Positions 40,813 through 51,128 of a stretch of 64,000 nt of DNA are shown in pieces. Position numbers and translations under genes: made by a program. The notes under the pieces are model-generated. The model worked only from the letters and a program-made list of their open reading frames with translations. It ran no database searches and was not told the DNA's origin. This DNA comes from Lujinxingia vulgaris (lineage in GTDB: Bacteria > Myxococcota_A > Bradymonadia > Bradymonadales > Bradymonadaceae). Every line of letters starts with the position of its first letter. Position 1 is the first letter of the stretch. The stretch spans positions 292,370-356,369 of the forward strand of contig NZ_VOSL01000054.1 of the NCBI RefSeq assembly GCF_007997005.1, given 5' to 3'.

Positions 40813-43698
40813 TCAGCGCGCCGCCTCATCGAAGAGCTCCGCCAGAAACTTGCCCGTGTACGAGCCCTTGACCTTTGCGACCTCCTCCGGGGTGCCCTGC
40901 GCCACGATCTGCCCGCCCTCGACACCGCCCTCCGGGCCCACATCGATCACGTGGTCGGCATACGCGATGATGTCGGTGTTATGCTCGATCATCACCACCG
41001 TGTTGCCCGCATCGACCAGCTGATCGACGACCTTGAGCAGCTTGCGAATATCCTCAAAATGCAGCCCCGTGCTCGGCTCATCGAGAATGTAAAGGGTGTC
41101 GCCGGTGGCGATCTTGGCGAGCTCCCGGCTCAACTTCACCCGCTGCGCTTCGCCACCCGAGAGGGTCGGTGAGGCCTGCCCGAGCTTCATATAATCGAGC
41201 CCCACATCGAGCAACGTCTGCAGGATACGACGGATCTTCGGGTGGGCCTCAAAGAGCTCCGCCGCCTCGGCGATCGTCATCTCCAGCACGTCAGCGATCG
41301 AGTGCCCCCGGTAGCGCACGCGCAGGGTTGAGGCGTTAAAACGTTTGCCCAGGCACAGGTTGCAGGGCACGTACACATCCGCCAGAAAACTCATCTCCAC
41401 CCGGTTCACACCCGCCCCCGAACACGCCTCACAGCGCCCGCCGGTGACGTTGAACGAGAAACGCCCGGCCTCAAAGCCGTACATCTTCGACTCGGGCAGC
41501 TCCGCAAAGAAGCCGCGGATATGATCAAAGACCTTGGTGTAAGTCGCCGGATTGCTGCGCGGCGTACGCCCGATGGGGCTCTGGTCGATCTCGATGACCT
41601 TATCGTAGCGATCCAACCCCTCGATGCTCTCGTGCTCCCCCACCGAGCGGTGCTTGAAATACACCTTTCGTGCAATCGCCGGAAAGAGGATGTCGTTGAC
41701 CAGCGTGCTCTTGCCCGCCCCCGACACCCCCGTCACACACACAAACGCGCGCGAGGGAATGTGCACGTCGACATCTTTGAGGTTGTTCTCCCGCGCCCCG
41801 CGAATCCAGATGCCCTCACCGGGCTCCCGACGCCGCTCGGGCCACCCGAGCTTCTTTCGGCCCGAGAGGTAGTCGCCGGTGACACTGCCCTCGGTGCGAC
41901 GGATCTCCTCCGGGGTGCCCACCGCCACGATCTCGCCGCCCAGACGGCCGGCGCCGGGACCAAAGTCCACCACCAGGTCGGCGCGCTCCATCGTCTCGCG
42001 GTCATGCTCGACCACGATCACGGAGTTGCCCGCGTCGCGAAGCTCCTCCAGCGTGCTGAGCAGCCGGTTATGGTCGCGCTGATGCAAGCCGATGCTCGGC
42101 TCATCGAGCACATAGAGCACCCCGCTGAGCTCGCTCCCAAGCTGGCTCGCCAGGCGAATCCGCTGGCTCTCCCCCCCCGACAGGCTCCCCGCCGGGCGGT
42201 TGAGCGTCAGGTACGAGAGCCCCACGTCCTGCAAAAATCGCAACCGGCGGCGAATCTCGCCAAGAAGCTCCTCGGCGATCAACGCCTCGCGATCTTTGAG
42301 CTCAATCCCCTCAAAAAACGCGCGCGCCTGGTCGATATCCAGCTCGTTGATCTCCGCCAGCGACTCGTCGCGGAAAAACACTGCCCGACTCTCCGGACGC
42401 AGCCTGCGCCCCTGACACGTCGGGCAGGTCTGCTCCCCCATAAACTCGCCAAAGAAGTCGCGCGCCCCCTTGCTCGACGCGTGCTCGTAGGCACGCTCCA
42501 CAAAGCCCACAACGCCCTTAAAGCCCTTGTAGCCCTTCGCGGTATCGTCCGGCCCCTCCAACACGAAGCGACGCTGCGCCTCGCTGAGTTTGGCCCAGGG
42601 CTTCTCCAGGTCGATCTTTCGGGCCTTCGCGCTCACCGCCAGGTCCATCCAGAAGTCGGCCACCTCCGCATGCCAGCGCCACTTCCGACCGCCGGGAACA
42701 GGCTCGGGCCCGATCGCTTCGATCACCCCTTCCGAGAGGCTCTTGGAGTCGTCGATCACCAGCAGCCCGCGGTCCACCTGAGGCGTCGACCCGATGCCCT
42801 GGCACCCGCGACACATCCCCAGCGGGCTGTTGAACGAAAAACTCTGGTGAGTCAGCTCCGGAAACGCCGTCCCGCAGCTCGGGCAGCTGCGCTCGGTGCT
42901 GAAGAGCCGCTCCTTCCACGCAACCTCCTGCCCCTCGGGTGCCAGCGCCAGGCACTTGCCCTCACCCACATGCACCGCCCGGTCCACGCTCTCCTGAATG
43001 CGCGAGGCAGCCTCCGGCTTGGCGATCAGCCTGTCGACCACCACGTCGATATCGTGGCGGTAGCTCTTCTTGAGCTTCTCCAGCCCCTCCAGCTCCACAA
43101 ACTCACCGTCGACGCGCGCCCGCACAAAGCCCTGTTTGCGCAGCGCATCAAAGAGCTCGCGGTACTCCCCCTTACGGTTGCGCACCAGCGGGGCGAGCAG
43201 CATGAACTTTGTGCCCCGCGGAAGCTCCAGAAGCTGCGCGGCGATGGCCTGGGCGCTCGTCGCGCTCACCGGCTCATCGCACCTGTGGCAGCGCTGCTCG
43301 CCAAGACGCGCCCAGAGCACGCGCAGGTGATCGTGCACCTCGGTGATCGTGCCGACTGTCGAGCGCGGGTTGCTTCCGGTGGTCTTCTGCTCGATCGAGA
43401 TCGTCGGGCTCAACCCGGTGATTTGATCAAAGTCCGGCTTCTCGATCTGCCCCAGAAACTGGCGCGCGTAGGTCGAGAGGCTCTCCACATAACGCCGACG
43501 CCCCTCCGCGTAGAGCGTATCGAAGGCCATCGACGACTTGCCCGAGCCGCTGGGGCCGGTAAAGACCACCAGCCGGCGCTTCGGCAGCGTCAGATCGAGG
43601 TTTTTGAGGTTATGTTCACGAGCGCCGTTAACCGCGATCTCTTTTTGGTCACGACGGATCAGGGGCAGCTTTAAGCCCGAAGATGCGGACTGCTCCAT
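40813..43698 (-). CDS. uvrA: Excinuclease ABC subunit A
   Basis: 961 residues, normal for UvrA. Two ABC ATPase modules are visible: Walker [10 protein letters not shown] (about residue 50) and GVSGAGKST; signatures [12 protein letters not shown] and [12 protein letters not shown]; Walker [12 protein letters not shown] and [11 protein letters not shown]. Zinc-finger Cys pairs include [31 protein letters not shown] and CNLCLGKR, and [11 protein letters not shown] is characteristic. UvrA dimers find bulky DNA lesions and load UvrB in nucleotide excision repair. I see no clear LexA-type operator upstream. It is the first of three genes with mnmD and mnmC. Confidence 0.97.
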   Translation of the reverse strand: MEQSASSGLKLPLIRRDQKEIAVNGAREHNLKNLDLTLPKRRLVVFTGPSGSGKSSMAFDTLYAEGRRRYVESLSTYARQFLGQIEKPDFDQITGLSPTISIEQKTTGSNPRSTVGTITEVHDHLRVLWARLGEQRCHRCDEPVSATSAQAIAAQLLELPRGTKFMLLAPLVRNRKGEYRELFDALRKQGFVRARVDGEFVELEGLEKLKKSYRHDIDVVVDRLIAKPEAASRIQESVDRAVHVGEGKCLALAPEGQEVAWKERLFSTERSCPSCGTAFPELTHQSFSFNSPLGMCRGCQGIGSTPQVDRGLLVIDDSKSLSEGVIEAIGPEPVPGGRKWRWHAEVADFWMDLAVSAKARKIDLEKPWAKLSEAQRRFVLEGPDDTAKGYKGFKGVVGFVERAYEHASSKGARDFFGEFMGEQTCPTCQGRRLRPESRAVFFRDESLAEINELDIDQARAFFEGIELKDREALIAEELLGEIRRRLRFLQDVGLSYLTLNRPAGSLSGGESQRIRLASQLGSELSGVLYVLDEPSIGLHQRDHNRLLSTLEELRDAGNSVIVVEHDRETMERADLVVDFGPGAGRLGGEIVAVGTPEEIRRTEGSVTGDYLSGRKKLGWPERRREPGEGIWIRGARENNLKDVDVHIPSRAFVCVTGVSGAGKSTLVNDILFPAIARKVYFKHRSVGEHESIEGLDRYDKVIEIDQSPIGRTPRSNPATYTKVFDHIRGFFAELPESKMYGFEAGRFSFNVTGGRCEACSGAGVNRVEMSFLADVYVPCNLCLGKRFNASTLRVRYRGHSIADVLEMTIAEAAELFEAHPKIRRILQTLLDVGLDYMKLGQASPTLSGGEAQRVKLSRELAKIATGDTLYILDEPSTGLHFEDIRKLLKVVDQLVDAGNTVVMIEHNTDIIAYADHVIDVGPEGGVEGGQIVAQGTPEEVAKVKGSYTGKFLAELFDEAAR

Positions 43699-43845
43699 AA
43701 CACCTACTTCGCGGGGGGACTACGGGGTGTGGGGGGAGTGCGTCATCGCGCCGACCAGATATTCAGAGGACGCGGGTGGTACCTGGCGAGCAACGCCGCG
43801 CTCCGGGTGCGAATTCCTCAAACACACTGGAGCGCCATCGCCGCA
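43699..43845. other. Gap between gspN and uvrA
   Basis: 147 bp separating the end of the secretion operon from uvrA on the same strand. I find no strong intrinsic terminator and no clear promoter, so read-through into uvrA is possible. Confidence 0.4.
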
Positions 43846-44898
43846 TCAACCCTCGTCTTCGGCGGCCTCGGCCTCGCCATCGGCGGCGGGCTCTTGAGCC
43901 TCACTCGGCCCCCGGGCGGCGGTCGCCGCGCCCCGAAACGCGATGTCGTTAAACGTGCCACCCAGCGTAAACCCGTACCAGTCCTGGTGACGCCCGTTGC
44001 GGAACTCCGTCATGTTGAAGACCACCCCCAGGCTGTTGGCGGTGACGTACTCCTCGTTGACCTGCAGGCGCATCTCCAGGCGCGGGCGGCTGTTGCCCAT
44101 CTGCGCCCCCAGATCCACATGCCCCCAGAACTCGGTGTTGATGTCGCGGCCACGCGTCTCAAACTCGTCGATCACAAGGCGCGGCGTGCCCCCGCCCTCC
44201 GGACTCTCCACATGCGCGCGCACCACGATGTTGCCGAAGTTGGTCATGGGCACTTCCAGATCCACCGGCAGGCTCTCGGTGCGCAGCACCGTCGGCCCGA
44301 CAGTAAACTGCCGCCCGGTCAACGCGATCTCCCCGCCGGTCAGCAGCGGGCGCGTCGGGTGAAGCTCCAGCTCCACGTCGGTGTCGAGCTGCCCGAAGAC
44401 CGGGATCCCCAGAAACGACGCAATTAAGGTCGACTCGCGCAGATCCACATCATCGCTGTGCACACTCACAAGCCGCCGCTCACTGCCATGGGTGTAGCTG
44501 CCGCTCAAGACCCCGCCGCCGATATCCACCTGGTAGTTTACCGTGGCGCCCCGGCGCAAAAGGCTGCCCAGGGGCGCAAAGCGCGCCGAGATCCGCTCCA
44601 CATAGATCTGCTGCGCAAGCCCCCCTTCGGCGCCGATGAGCTCGGAGGCCGGCACGCGCTCCTTGAGCTGCACCCCTTCGAGCTGCGCGCCGGTCAGACG
44701 CCACAGACCCAGCTCGGCGATCGAGACCTCGTACTGATGCCCCAGCGCCTTCTCCAGCTGCACCGTCACGATCTGGCGCACGCGCCGCTCCGGGAAGGTC
44801 AGCACCAGAAAGAGGCCAAACATCGCCACCGCAAAGACCACATAGGCCAGCACGCGGAACGAGGGGCGCTCCCACAACTCGGACAATCGCTCTCGCAT
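43846..44898 (-). CDS. gspN: Type II secretion system protein GspN
   Basis: 350 residues. One N-terminal membrane helix (VLAYVVFAVAMFGLFLVLTF) is followed by a periplasmic beta-rich, AsmA/GspN-like domain (VSIAELGLWRLTGAQLEGVQL, INTEFWGHVDLGAQ) and a ~25-residue Ala/Glu tail. GspN is an accessory inner-membrane component present in only some systems, common in the deltaproteobacterial type. The ATG at 44898 shares a base with the gspM stop, showing translational coupling. It is the last gene of the operon. Confidence 0.85.
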   Translation of the reverse strand: MRERLSELWERPSFRVLAYVVFAVAMFGLFLVLTFPERRVRQIVTVQLEKALGHQYEVSIAELGLWRLTGAQLEGVQLKERVPASELIGAEGGLAQQIYVERISARFAPLGSLLRRGATVNYQVDIGGGVLSGSYTHGSERRLVSVHSDDVDLRESTLIASFLGIPVFGQLDTDVELELHPTRPLLTGGEIALTGRQFTVGPTVLRTESLPVDLEVPMTNFGNIVVRAHVESPEGGGTPRLVIDEFETRGRDINTEFWGHVDLGAQMGNSRPRLEMRLQVNEEYVTANSLGVVFNMTEFRNGRHQDWYGFTLGGTFNDIAFRGAATAARGPSEAQEPAADGEAEAAEDEG

Positions 44899-45512
44899 CA
44901 GCTCTCCTCCTGCGCACGGCGCTGGTAGGTCGAGACCACCAGCTGCGCGCGAACCTGCCCCTCACCGCCGACCGAGCGCACGTCGATACGCTTGATGATC
45001 ACCGGGTCATCGCTCTTCTCAATCCGGTCGAGCAGGTCGACCAGCGCGTTCATCTCCGCGCGACGTATGTCCACCCGCAACAGTCGCTCCACAATGATCG
45101 GCCCCCCGTCATCGCCCCGCGCGCTACCGATCGCGCTCTGATCCTCATCGTAGCTCGACACCGAGATGTTGGCCGCGGTGGCGTGCGTGGCCACCAGGCT
45201 TGTCAGCTGAACGGTGTTGTTATCGAGCACCTCTTCGCTAAAACGCTCCACCCGCGGATCGACTGCCCCGCCGGCCTCCTGCGCCAGATAATCCGGCCCG
45301 GCCGTCGCCAGCAGGTTGAGCACGTCCTCATAGGTCGCCGTCTCCGCCTCAATGGTGTCCAGGGAGCGCTGCACCAGCATCACCGTCACAAAGATCCCCA
45401 GCACCACAAAGGTCGCCAACATCAGCCCTAAGAGCTTGCGTTCGCGATCGGAGAGCCCGGCGATCGTCTCGGCCAGACCTTTCTTCTGGCCTTCGTTTGT
45501 TTCTTCACTCAT
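44898..45512 (-). CDS. gspM: Type II secretion system protein GspM
   Basis: 204 residues: a short cytoplasmic N-terminus with LSDRERKLL, the usual GspM/PilO opening, one membrane helix (LLGLMLATFVVLGIFVTVMLV), then a coiled, ferredoxin-like periplasmic domain. GspM forms the inner-membrane platform with GspL, GspF and GspE. It sits between gspL (16-bp gap) and gspN (1-base overlap). It is somewhat longer than the ~160 aa of classical GspM and also resembles PilO. Confidence 0.85.
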   Translation of the reverse strand: MSEETNEGQKKGLAETIAGLSDRERKLLGLMLATFVVLGIFVTVMLVQRSLDTIEAETATYEDVLNLLATAGPDYLAQEAGGAVDPRVERFSEEVLDNNTVQLTSLVATHATAANISVSSYDEDQSAIGSARGDDGGPIIVERLLRVDIRRAEMNALVDLLDRIEKSDDPVIIKRIDVRSVGGEGQVRAQLVVSTYQRRAQEES

Positions 45513-45528
45513 CGATCTTTCCTGGCCC

Positions 45529-47268
45529 TTACGAGCAGTCGCTGGTCACGTGAATCTCAAACTGGACGCGGTTATCGCCCTGCACCGTCACCTTCTCTTT
45601 ACGCGCGTCGGTCAGACACTCCTGACGCTCCAGCGAGGCGGCGATCTGGTCGACCGACTGCGGCGAATCGGTCACACCCACCATCTGAATGAGCTGGCGG
45701 TCGGTGTCGATGTCGATGCGGTCAAGCTGCAGCTCCTCCACATCGGCGGTGCCCTCGGTCACCAGGCTGAGCAGCTCATAGGCGCTCTTCAGCGGCACAA
45801 ACCCGCGCTCCGGGCCGGCGGCCCCACCCAGGCGCGCGCGAATGGCCGCCGGAGAGGTCAGGCGCTCTCCGAAGAGCGCCTGGGTCTGCTCGGCGGTGGC
45901 CTCTTTCATCGCGTCGAGCTGCGCGCTCTGGTCAAGCCGCTGCATCAAGAGCACGCCCAGCCCCAACACCACAAGCGCTGCGGCGGCGATCCCCAACCGC
46001 ACCAGCTGCGCCCGCACGTAGCTCGATTTGCCGCGGAACTCAAAAGGCCCCTGACGAAGATTCACCGGCTCGGCCTGCCCCTTCTCACGCACGCTCATCA
46101 GCGCGGCGCCCAGGGCGACCATCGCCTCGGGCTGGCGCGCGCCGAAGCCCACCGCGGCCTCATCGGCCACCGCAAGCTCCACGCTCAGCGGCATCACCGC
46201 CACGCCAAACTCCCGCTCCAGATAAGGCTTAAGCCCCTGAAGTCGGCTGCCGCCGCCGCAAATAAAGATCGTCTCCACCTGCACCCGGTCGCGCGCGTAC
46301 GCCGACTGAAAGGTTCGGCGAAGATCGCGCACCAGCGGCCCGAGCACCTCGCGGGCCACCTGCCCCACGCGCGCCACGGCCTGGTCGGGCTCATCGGCAC
46401 CCACATCCAGGCGCGCGCGCTGAACCTTCAACCGGTCAGCATCATCCAGACTCAAGTTAAAGCTCTCGGCCAGCGCCTCACTCAGCGCCTGGCTTCCCTG
46501 CTTGATGCCCCGCGCCACCACCGTGCGGGCGCCCTCCTGAATCAACAGACGGGTATGCGCATGGCCGAAGTCGATGACCGCAAAGCTCTCGCTCTGCAGC
46601 ATCATCGCGCGCTCGGCCGCCTGGCGCAGCGCCAGCTCCGAGATGCCTACCATCGCCGGGTCCACGCCCACGGCCTGCATCGACCCGAGCAGCCCGGCCA
46701 GGCGCTCACTCTCCACAAAGCCGACCAGCGCGTCGAAGGGCTCCTCGCCCTTGCCCGGCATCACCTCAAAGTCATAGGTCACCCGCTGCAGGGGCATCGG
46801 CAGGCTCCCCATCAACAGGTGGGGCAACACAGACGCCACCTGAGCCTTGCCCTCAAAGGGCACGCCCAGCCGCAGCGTCATCGCCTCGCCATGGGGCATC
46901 GTCGCCACCACGCGGCTGACGCCCTCAAAGAAGCCCTGCGCGATCAGCTGCTCGATCCCGCGCACCCAGGGCTCGCGCACCACCTGCTCGGCGCGCTCTT
47001 CCGCCTCGATCGCGTCTTCAAAATCCCCGCCATCGGCCGCCTCATCCTCGGCCTCTTCAGCGGCACCGTCAGCCTCACCGGCGTCCGAGCCTTCCACCTC
47101 TTCGAGCGCGGCCTCTTCCACCGGCGCCGGGGTCTGGGCCACCTCGTCGAGATCCGCCAGGCGCACCTCGGCAAAGCCCACAACCTCCACCGGACGCTGA
47201 AGCGTATCGAGGGCGACCGCCTTGATCGCCCACGCTCCAATATCCAGTCCTACAATTCGATTCGCCAT
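45529..47268 (-). CDS. gspL: Type II secretion system protein GspL (PilM/PilN-like fusion)
   Basis: 579 residues. The cytoplasmic part is actin-like (GLDIGAWAIKAVAL at the N-terminus, IDFGHAHTRLLI, IFICGGGSRLQGL), as in PilM and GspL. An acidic insertion of ~50 residues (Glu/Ala/Asp-rich, about 48-90) interrupts it. One membrane helix (LGIAAAALVVLGLGVLLM, about 415) is followed by a ~150-residue periplasmic ferredoxin-like domain, the GspL/PilN part. GspL recruits the GspE ATPase to the membrane. The acidic insertion is unusual. A 169-bp gap with a hairpin separates it from gspK. Confidence 0.87.
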   Translation of the reverse strand: MANRIVGLDIGAWAIKAVALDTLQRPVEVVGFAEVRLADLDEVAQTPAPVEEAALEEVEGSDAGEADGAAEEAEDEAADGGDFEDAIEAEERAEQVVREPWVRGIEQLIAQGFFEGVSRVVATMPHGEAMTLRLGVPFEGKAQVASVLPHLLMGSLPMPLQRVTYDFEVMPGKGEEPFDALVGFVESERLAGLLGSMQAVGVDPAMVGISELALRQAAERAMMLQSESFAVIDFGHAHTRLLIQEGARTVVARGIKQGSQALSEALAESFNLSLDDADRLKVQRARLDVGADEPDQAVARVGQVAREVLGPLVRDLRRTFQSAYARDRVQVETIFICGGGSRLQGLKPYLEREFGVAVMPLSVELAVADEAAVGFGARQPEAMVALGAALMSVREKGQAEPVNLRQGPFEFRGKSSYVRAQLVRLGIAAAALVVLGLGVLLMQRLDQSAQLDAMKEATAEQTQALFGERLTSPAAIRARLGGAAGPERGFVPLKSAYELLSLVTEGTADVEELQLDRIDIDTDRQLIQMVGVTDSPQSVDQIAASLERQECLTDARKEKVTVQGDNRVQFEIHVTSDCS

Positions 47269-47437
47269 CTATGCATCTCCCGAAAGCCCCGACGCCTGCG
47301 GCGTCAGGGCCTCGTTTCACCTTATGAAATCGTGTCCCCGCGCGACCTGACGGCCCCCGGGTCATCTGCGCCCACCGTCATGCATCGACCGGCTCAGCGC
47401 TGCGCGCACCGGCATCCTGCCGGGCGTTCTAAGTGCC
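47269..47437. other. gspK-gspL spacer with hairpin
   Basis: 169 bp, the longest gap inside the secretion operon. It contains an imperfect hairpin at 47286-47310 (6-bp stem, TGC loop, one mismatch, then 4 more pairs) without a T tract. It could be an mRNA processing or stability element, or could surround an internal promoter. Confidence 0.5.
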
Positions 47438-49012
47438 CTATCGCAACCTCCAGTACAACACGCGTCCGCGCGCCATCTCCTCGCGCTGCTCGCGCAGCGC
47501 GGTGCGCAGCTCGCTGACCTCCTCACTGTCGTCTTCCTGCTCCTCCAGCAGTCGTTCATCCGGGGTGCGCCGCTGCGTCTTGCCAAAGTCGACCACCGCC
47601 TCGATCTCCGCCTTCGAGCTCCCATAGGTCCCGGTGCTGACGATGCGGTAGATCGTCGACTGATTCGTCGAGATCGAGCGCATCAACCCCTGCCGGTTAA
47701 ACGACACCAACCAGGCCGGAAACGCCGGCGCCAGCGGCTCAATCGCCATCTGCGGGTTCTCCAACACCATCAGCTGGTAGGTCGGCGAGTAGCTGATGAA
47801 CTGCGCCATGATCTGGGGGTTCTCTTTGAAGTCGTCGATGTATTCGGGAAGCTGACTCACCCTCAGGTAGGCCACCGGCTGCCCCACCTCCGCCGAGGGC
47901 AAAAGCCGACTCTCGCTCGATCCCACATAGGCCATGAACATCGAGAGCGGGTTCTCAAAGAAGGCCCGCACCCCGTCGAGCGCCATCGCAAAATACATCA
48001 CCTGCTGGCTCACCGTGGGGTTATTAGCGCAGAGGCTGCCAAGCCCCTGCCCCTGACTGTCGACGCCCTCCAGCTCCAGGTTCTGGCAGAGGATCGCATA
48101 AAAGACCGGGAAGCTCGCCACATTGGGGTTGGGTCGATTCACCCCGTAGACCGTAAAGGCTTCGCCAAAGACCTCCATAAAGGTCTCACTCACCCCCAGA
48201 ATGCGGTACATCTCTTCGACGTGGGTCAGCCGGGCGTTGCGGGGCTCAATCTCCGAGTCGATCCGATCGTAGGGGCGCTGCTCGTCGCCGCCGCTCCCCT
48301 CAATGGTGCAATCCTCGCCAAGCGAGATCTGCTCCTCATCGAGATCCACAAAGTCGATCAGCCGCTCCATCACCCGGGCGCGGTTCATCGTCTCGCCATT
48401 CTCGTCTTTGACCTCGAAGATCGAATCGTAACGCGTATCGAGCATCATCGCGCACAGCAGCAGCAGGTCGCCCTCATCGATCTCTTCGTTGGCAAAGCCG
48501 TTGATGTCGATGCGCCCCTCCTCCGGGGTCACCTCCACATCGAAGTTACCGGTGAACTCCCCAAAACCGTTTACCCCCATCGCGCTCAAGTCGATGCTCG
48601 CCAACGGGATCTCCACCCGACCCGAGTTAAAGGGTCCCAACAAAATGTCCATGTACTGGTAGAGCTGGAAGTTGCTGCGGCGCATCGCCCGCCCGATCAT
48701 CTGCCCCATCTCATCGTCGGTCTCACGCGACTCATCCTGCAGCGCGTACTGAAAGCTCAAAAGCAGACGCGAGAGGTTCATCCCGCTCTTGGCCAGGTAG
48801 TAGCTCTTGAGCTTATCGCGCTCATTGGTCGCCATCGCCGTGTTCACACGCGCGCTGTAGGCAAACTCCACCACCGCCGTCGACAAGATCGCCAGCGTGA
48901 CCAGCACCACCATCAGCGCCACCCCGCGCGGACGCCCCGTCAGTGGCGAGACCACCGGACGGTCGAGCTCCCCGAGCAGCGCTCGGGTTATGATCGCGAT
49001 CGCTCGTAGCAT
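47438..49012 (-). CDS. gspK: Type II secretion minor pseudopilin GspK
   Basis: 524 residues, larger than the ~320 aa of classical GspK. The prepilin site RG-VALMVVLVTLAILS lacks the usual Glu at +5, which is normal for GspK, the tip protein. AYSARVNTAMATNERDKLKSYYLAKSGMNLS (read in short pieces: ARVNTAMATNERD, YYLAKSGMN) matches the family. GspK caps the pseudopilus with GspI and GspJ and binds calcium. The ATG is one base after the gspJ TGA. Extra length lies in the middle and C-terminal region (PNPNVASFPVFYAILCQ, then a beta-rich end). Confidence 0.87.
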   Translation of the reverse strand: MLRAIAIITRALLGELDRPVVSPLTGRPRGVALMVVLVTLAILSTAVVEFAYSARVNTAMATNERDKLKSYYLAKSGMNLSRLLLSFQYALQDESRETDDEMGQMIGRAMRRSNFQLYQYMDILLGPFNSGRVEIPLASIDLSAMGVNGFGEFTGNFDVEVTPEEGRIDINGFANEEIDEGDLLLLCAMMLDTRYDSIFEVKDENGETMNRARVMERLIDFVDLDEEQISLGEDCTIEGSGGDEQRPYDRIDSEIEPRNARLTHVEEMYRILGVSETFMEVFGEAFTVYGVNRPNPNVASFPVFYAILCQNLELEGVDSQGQGLGSLCANNPTVSQQVMYFAMALDGVRAFFENPLSMFMAYVGSSESRLLPSAEVGQPVAYLRVSQLPEYIDDFKENPQIMAQFISYSPTYQLMVLENPQMAIEPLAPAFPAWLVSFNRQGLMRSISTNQSTIYRIVSTGTYGSSKAEIEAVVDFGKTQRRTPDERLLEEQEDDSEEVSELRTALREQREEMARGRVLYWRLR

Positions 49013-49013
49013 C

Positions 49014-49787
49014 TCAGTACTCCAGAAGCTCGGTCATCCCCAGAGCGGCCTGGGTCGTGAAGACCTCCGGCTGCCCCCGGGGACCTATCGGCGGCATCGT
49101 CAGCGTGATGCGCACCCGGGTGGGGAGCCGCCCGGCATGATCGCGACGGGTCGTATCCCACTCGCTGACCCAGCGCCCCTGGGCGATCTCGCGCGCGGTG
49201 CCGATCTCCACAGGTCCCGGATCCCAGTACTCAAACTCCACCGACTCCACCTCCGGGATCATCGTGTGCACGACCCCGCCGCTTAAGATGTCGTCGACAA
49301 AGGCGGTATGCGATCGCCGCACAAGGCGGTTGACCACATCCCCCTCCTCGTTGACCTCGCGGCGCACCTCATAGCCGATCTGGGTGTGGTGGCTGGCGCG
49401 CTCATCTTCGAGCACCCGCACATGGGCAAACGCTGTAAAGCTGATCTCATCATCGCGACCGATCATCCCGAACTGCACCGGCTCGCGAAGTTGCATCGAG
49501 AGCTGCTCCTCTTCCCCCTCGTAGAGCACCTCTTCGCCCGGGATGATCTCCCCGCCGTGCTGCGGTCCGGCCACATAGGCCTGGGCGATCTCATTGGCCA
49601 TGCGGTTCATCGCCAGACGCACCAGCTGGTAGCGCTCAAAACGCTCGTCGACCGCATCCCGCGTCACAAAGATCTGCGAGACGCTCGCCCAGGTCAGCGC
49701 GGTCAGCCCGGCGAGGATGGCCAGCGTGATCATCACCTCGATCAGCGTAAATCCCGCCCGGTGTCGCATAGAGCGTGGCCCAATCAT
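49014..49787 (-). CDS. gspJ: Type II secretion minor pseudopilin GspJ
   Basis: 257 residues. The prepilin peptidase site is AG-FTLIEVMITLAIL, with Phe +1 and Glu +5, followed by a beta-rich head (TRRDHAGRLPTRVRITLTMP). It forms the tip complex with GspI and GspK. The start ATG at 49787 overlaps the gspI stop as ATGA. The length is slightly above the usual 195-220 aa. Confidence 0.88.
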   Translation of the reverse strand: MIGPRSMRHRAGFTLIEVMITLAILAGLTALTWASVSQIFVTRDAVDERFERYQLVRLAMNRMANEIAQAYVAGPQHGGEIIPGEEVLYEGEEEQLSMQLREPVQFGMIGRDDEISFTAFAHVRVLEDERASHHTQIGYEVRREVNEEGDVVNRLVRRSHTAFVDDILSGGVVHTMIPEVESVEFEYWDPGPVEIGTAREIAQGRWVSEWDTTRRDHAGRLPTRVRITLTMPPIGPRGQPEVFTTQAALGMTELLEY

Positions 49788-50401
49788 CGTCCCCCCTCGT
49801 CCAACGAGAACTCATCGGGGGTGCCGAACATCTGGAAGTCATTATCCTCCAGATCCACCACGTACTGCGCCACCTCGACGTGCTGCTCTCGCCCCATGTA
49901 GTCGAAGTAGACCTTCAGGTTGATGCGCCGAACCCGCTCGCCAACCTGGTTCACAAAGACCGGAATCTGCGCCATGAGCATCGGCAGCGCCGCGCTGAAC
50001 GCGGCGTTACCCTGCATCGCCCCCTGCTGCTGATCCGTGCCGCCGAAGAGCTGGCTGTTGACCTGCGCCATAAACTCATCTTCGATCTCCGGCGGAATCT
50101 CCACCGGCTCCACCGTCGCCTCCCAGCGAATCTCGGGATACCCCTCATCGGAAAAATCCCCCGAGAAGGCCCGGTCGCTGACGCTGAACCCCTCCTCCAT
50201 CAGCACATACTCAAGGTCGGTCATCTTGCTGCGCGCCAGCAGGCTGGCATTGGTCAGCCGGCTCGCATAAATCGACTGCTGCCCGCTCTGCGAGACCGTG
50301 CCCATCAAGATCGTGAGCGTGGAGGCCAGGATCGCCAGCGCGATCAACAACTCCACCAGCGTAAAGCCCGCCTCTTGAGGTGTCCGCCATGACTTAATCA
50401 T
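49784..50401 (-). CDS. gspI: Type II secretion minor pseudopilin GspI
   Basis: 205 residues. The prepilin site is AG-FTLVELLIALAIL with Glu +5. The periplasmic head is longer than the ~120 aa classical form and contains a mobile Gln/Met-rich insert (FGGTDQQQGAMQGNAAF). The ATG at 50401 overlaps the gspH stop by 8 bases; an upstream ATG at 50419 would add six residues inside gspH. Assignment as GspI rather than another minor pseudopilin rests on gene order. Confidence 0.83.
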   Translation of the reverse strand: MIKSWRTPQEAGFTLVELLIALAILASTLTILMGTVSQSGQQSIYASRLTNASLLARSKMTDLEYVLMEEGFSVSDRAFSGDFSDEGYPEIRWEATVEPVEIPPEIEDEFMAQVNSQLFGGTDQQQGAMQGNAAFSAALPMLMAQIPVFVNQVGERVRRINLKVYFDYMGREQHVEVAQYVVDLEDNDFQMFGTPDEFSLDEGGR

Positions 50402-51128
50402 CGCGCTCCTCCTCGCCAAAGTCGCGGTCCGGTTCCCAATCCCCGCTGTAGATCTTCACCCGACCTGTCAGCGGCTCGGTCACCAGGCTAAAACGCGAGC
50501 CCTCCTCATCGCGCAGCACGATCACCGCCTCCTGCTGAAACCCGTTGGGGAAAAAGCGCAGCGCAGCCCGCCCCTGCGTCAGCGGCTGCTCTCGCCCGGC
50601 CAGGCGCACGCTCTCAAAGCTCACCCCGTTGCGAAGCTCGGTCAGCTTGACCACCGCCTCCTCGGCGCGCTCATAGCCCACGCGCTGGCTGATGCCGAAG
50701 GGGTCATCCTCACTCTCGTCAAAAAGCGAGCGCTTGTTCTGGCGATGCTGCTCCTCAAGCTCGCGCGCCTCCTCCGGGAGCAACCCCTCGGCGAACGCGT
50801 CCTCATCGGGCTGCGCCGCCACCACCGGCGCTTCGGTCATCTCGGTAAAATACTCCCCCGTTTCCAGGTTGAGCACCAACCGGTACTGCGTGTTGTTGAG
50901 CGCCGCCTGGTTGTAGGCGTACTTGATCACCGAGGTCAGCCGCATCGCCTCCTCGCGAAGCTGACTCTTGGTCAACGCGCCCATCATCGAGACGCCCGCG
51001 CCCATCACGCCGGCCACGATCATCAGCACCACCAGGATCTCGATGAGCGTCATCCCGCGCGCACCGCGACGCCTGGCACCCGATCCTCGGGTCCCCCTGG
51101 CCGTGCGATGTGCTCGCGTTTTGATCAT
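50394..51128 (-). CDS. gspH: Type II secretion minor pseudopilin GspH
   Basis: 244 residues. A basic N-terminus is followed by the prepilin site RG-MTLIEILVVLMIV with Glu +5. The head contains an inserted acidic segment (LLPEEARELEEQH, LFDESEDDPFG) not typical of GspH. The C-terminal strands (ALRFFPNGFQQEAVIVLRD, FSLVTEPLTGRVKIY) match the GspH/FimT fold. The ATG at 51128 overlaps the stop of the second GspG gene as ATGA. Confidence 0.85.
   Translation of the reverse strand: MIKTRAHRTARGTRGSGARRRGARGMTLIEILVVLMIVAGVMGAGVSMMGALTKSQLREEAMRLTSVIKYAYNQAALNNTQYRLVLNLETGEYFTEMTEAPVVAAQPDEDAFAEGLLPEEARELEEQHRQNKRSLFDESEDDPFGISQRVGYERAEEAVVKLTELRNGVSFESVRLAGREQPLTQGRAALRFFPNGFQQEAVIVLRDEEGSRFSLVTEPLTGRVKIYSGDWEPDRDFGEEERDD

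Noticed and set aside
47438..49012. GspK lacking the +5 Glu taken as a defect
   Set aside because: Absence of E5 is normal for GspK, so it is not evidence of degeneration, unlike in the second GspG.
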